From assembly GCA_002392705.1 (NCBI GenBank), contig DGHP01000170.1, forward strand, positions 955 to 6,145: a DNA stretch of 5,191 bases, read 5' to 3'. Source of the DNA: Lachnospiraceae bacterium UBA3845 (lineage in GTDB: Bacteria; Bacillota; Clostridia; Lachnospirales; Lachnospiraceae). The notes below the pieces were generated by a model, which was not told the origin of the DNA, ran no database searches, and was given only the letters and a program-made list of their open reading frames with translations. A program made the translations under genes and the position numbers. Below are positions 5,171-5,191 of the stretch, piece by piece (the first letter of the stretch is position 1; every line of letters begins with the position of its first letter).

Positions 5171-5191
5171 CCGATACCTTCATCCGCCGGC
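5160..5191 (+). CDS. Possible start of a divergent gene (cut by right edge)
   Basis: The plus strand has an ATG at 5160 followed by ten open codons (MDFNRYLHPP) to the window end. An extended -10-like TGC-AATAAT (5135-5143 region) lies upstream, but it leaves only about 10 nt of leader, there is no clear Shine-Dalgarno, and the ATG overlaps the spacer of the minus-strand promoter. A divergent regulator would be a common neighbour for an oxidoreductase, but 10 codons cannot be assigned. It may be chance. Confidence 0.17.
   Translation, partial: MDFNRYLHPP

Overview
The window looks like chromosomal DNA from an anaerobic Bacillota, most likely a Lachnospiraceae-type Clostridia. The evidence is strong AGGAGG ribosome binding sites, moderate GC content, clostridial-style proteins (a tricorn-like S41 exported protease and a three-helix N-terminus typical of Bacillota cardiolipin synthases) and a PreA-type iron-sulfur flavoenzyme. 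The lineage is inferred from protein style and signals, not from a marker gene.

All convincing genes lie on the minus strand, so transcription runs from right to left. From the right, an AT-rich region (about 5095-5170) holds a good minus-strand promoter and a structured leader of about 150 nt. Next comes a flavodoxin-fold NAD(P)H oxidoreductase of the AzoR type (4438-4986). A 211-bp gap follows, with a regularly spaced array of GC-rich dyads and imperfect 22-bp tandem repeats. Then comes a 504-residue PreA-like protein (2712-4226), the FMN/Fe-S half of dihydropyrimidine dehydrogenase. It carries at its N-terminus an eight-cysteine Fe-S domain of the kind normally found on the partner PreT or at the N-terminus of eukaryotic DPYD. 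After a 103-bp gap with related GC-rich repeats comes a 622-residue exported, probably lipid-anchored S41 peptidase (740-2608), closed by a good intrinsic terminator (698-729).

Past the terminator is an unrecognised 58-codon gene (489-665) with a strong Shine-Dalgarno. It encodes a helix built on a strict four-residue repeat. Its stop codon is in the same frame as, and one codon away from, the earliest possible start of a cardiolipin synthase that runs off the left edge (1-464).

The oxidoreductase and PreA are both flavin redox proteins and may share a transcript, but nothing in the window supplies the FAD/NAD(P)H module (PreT) or the later pyrimidine-degradation enzymes. The S41 protease, the small protein and cardiolipin synthase are envelope-related or unassigned. 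I see no mobile element, CRISPR array, tRNA or rRNA. The points most worth following up are the PreA domain arrangement, the small gene abutting cls in frame, and the phased dyad array upstream of preA.
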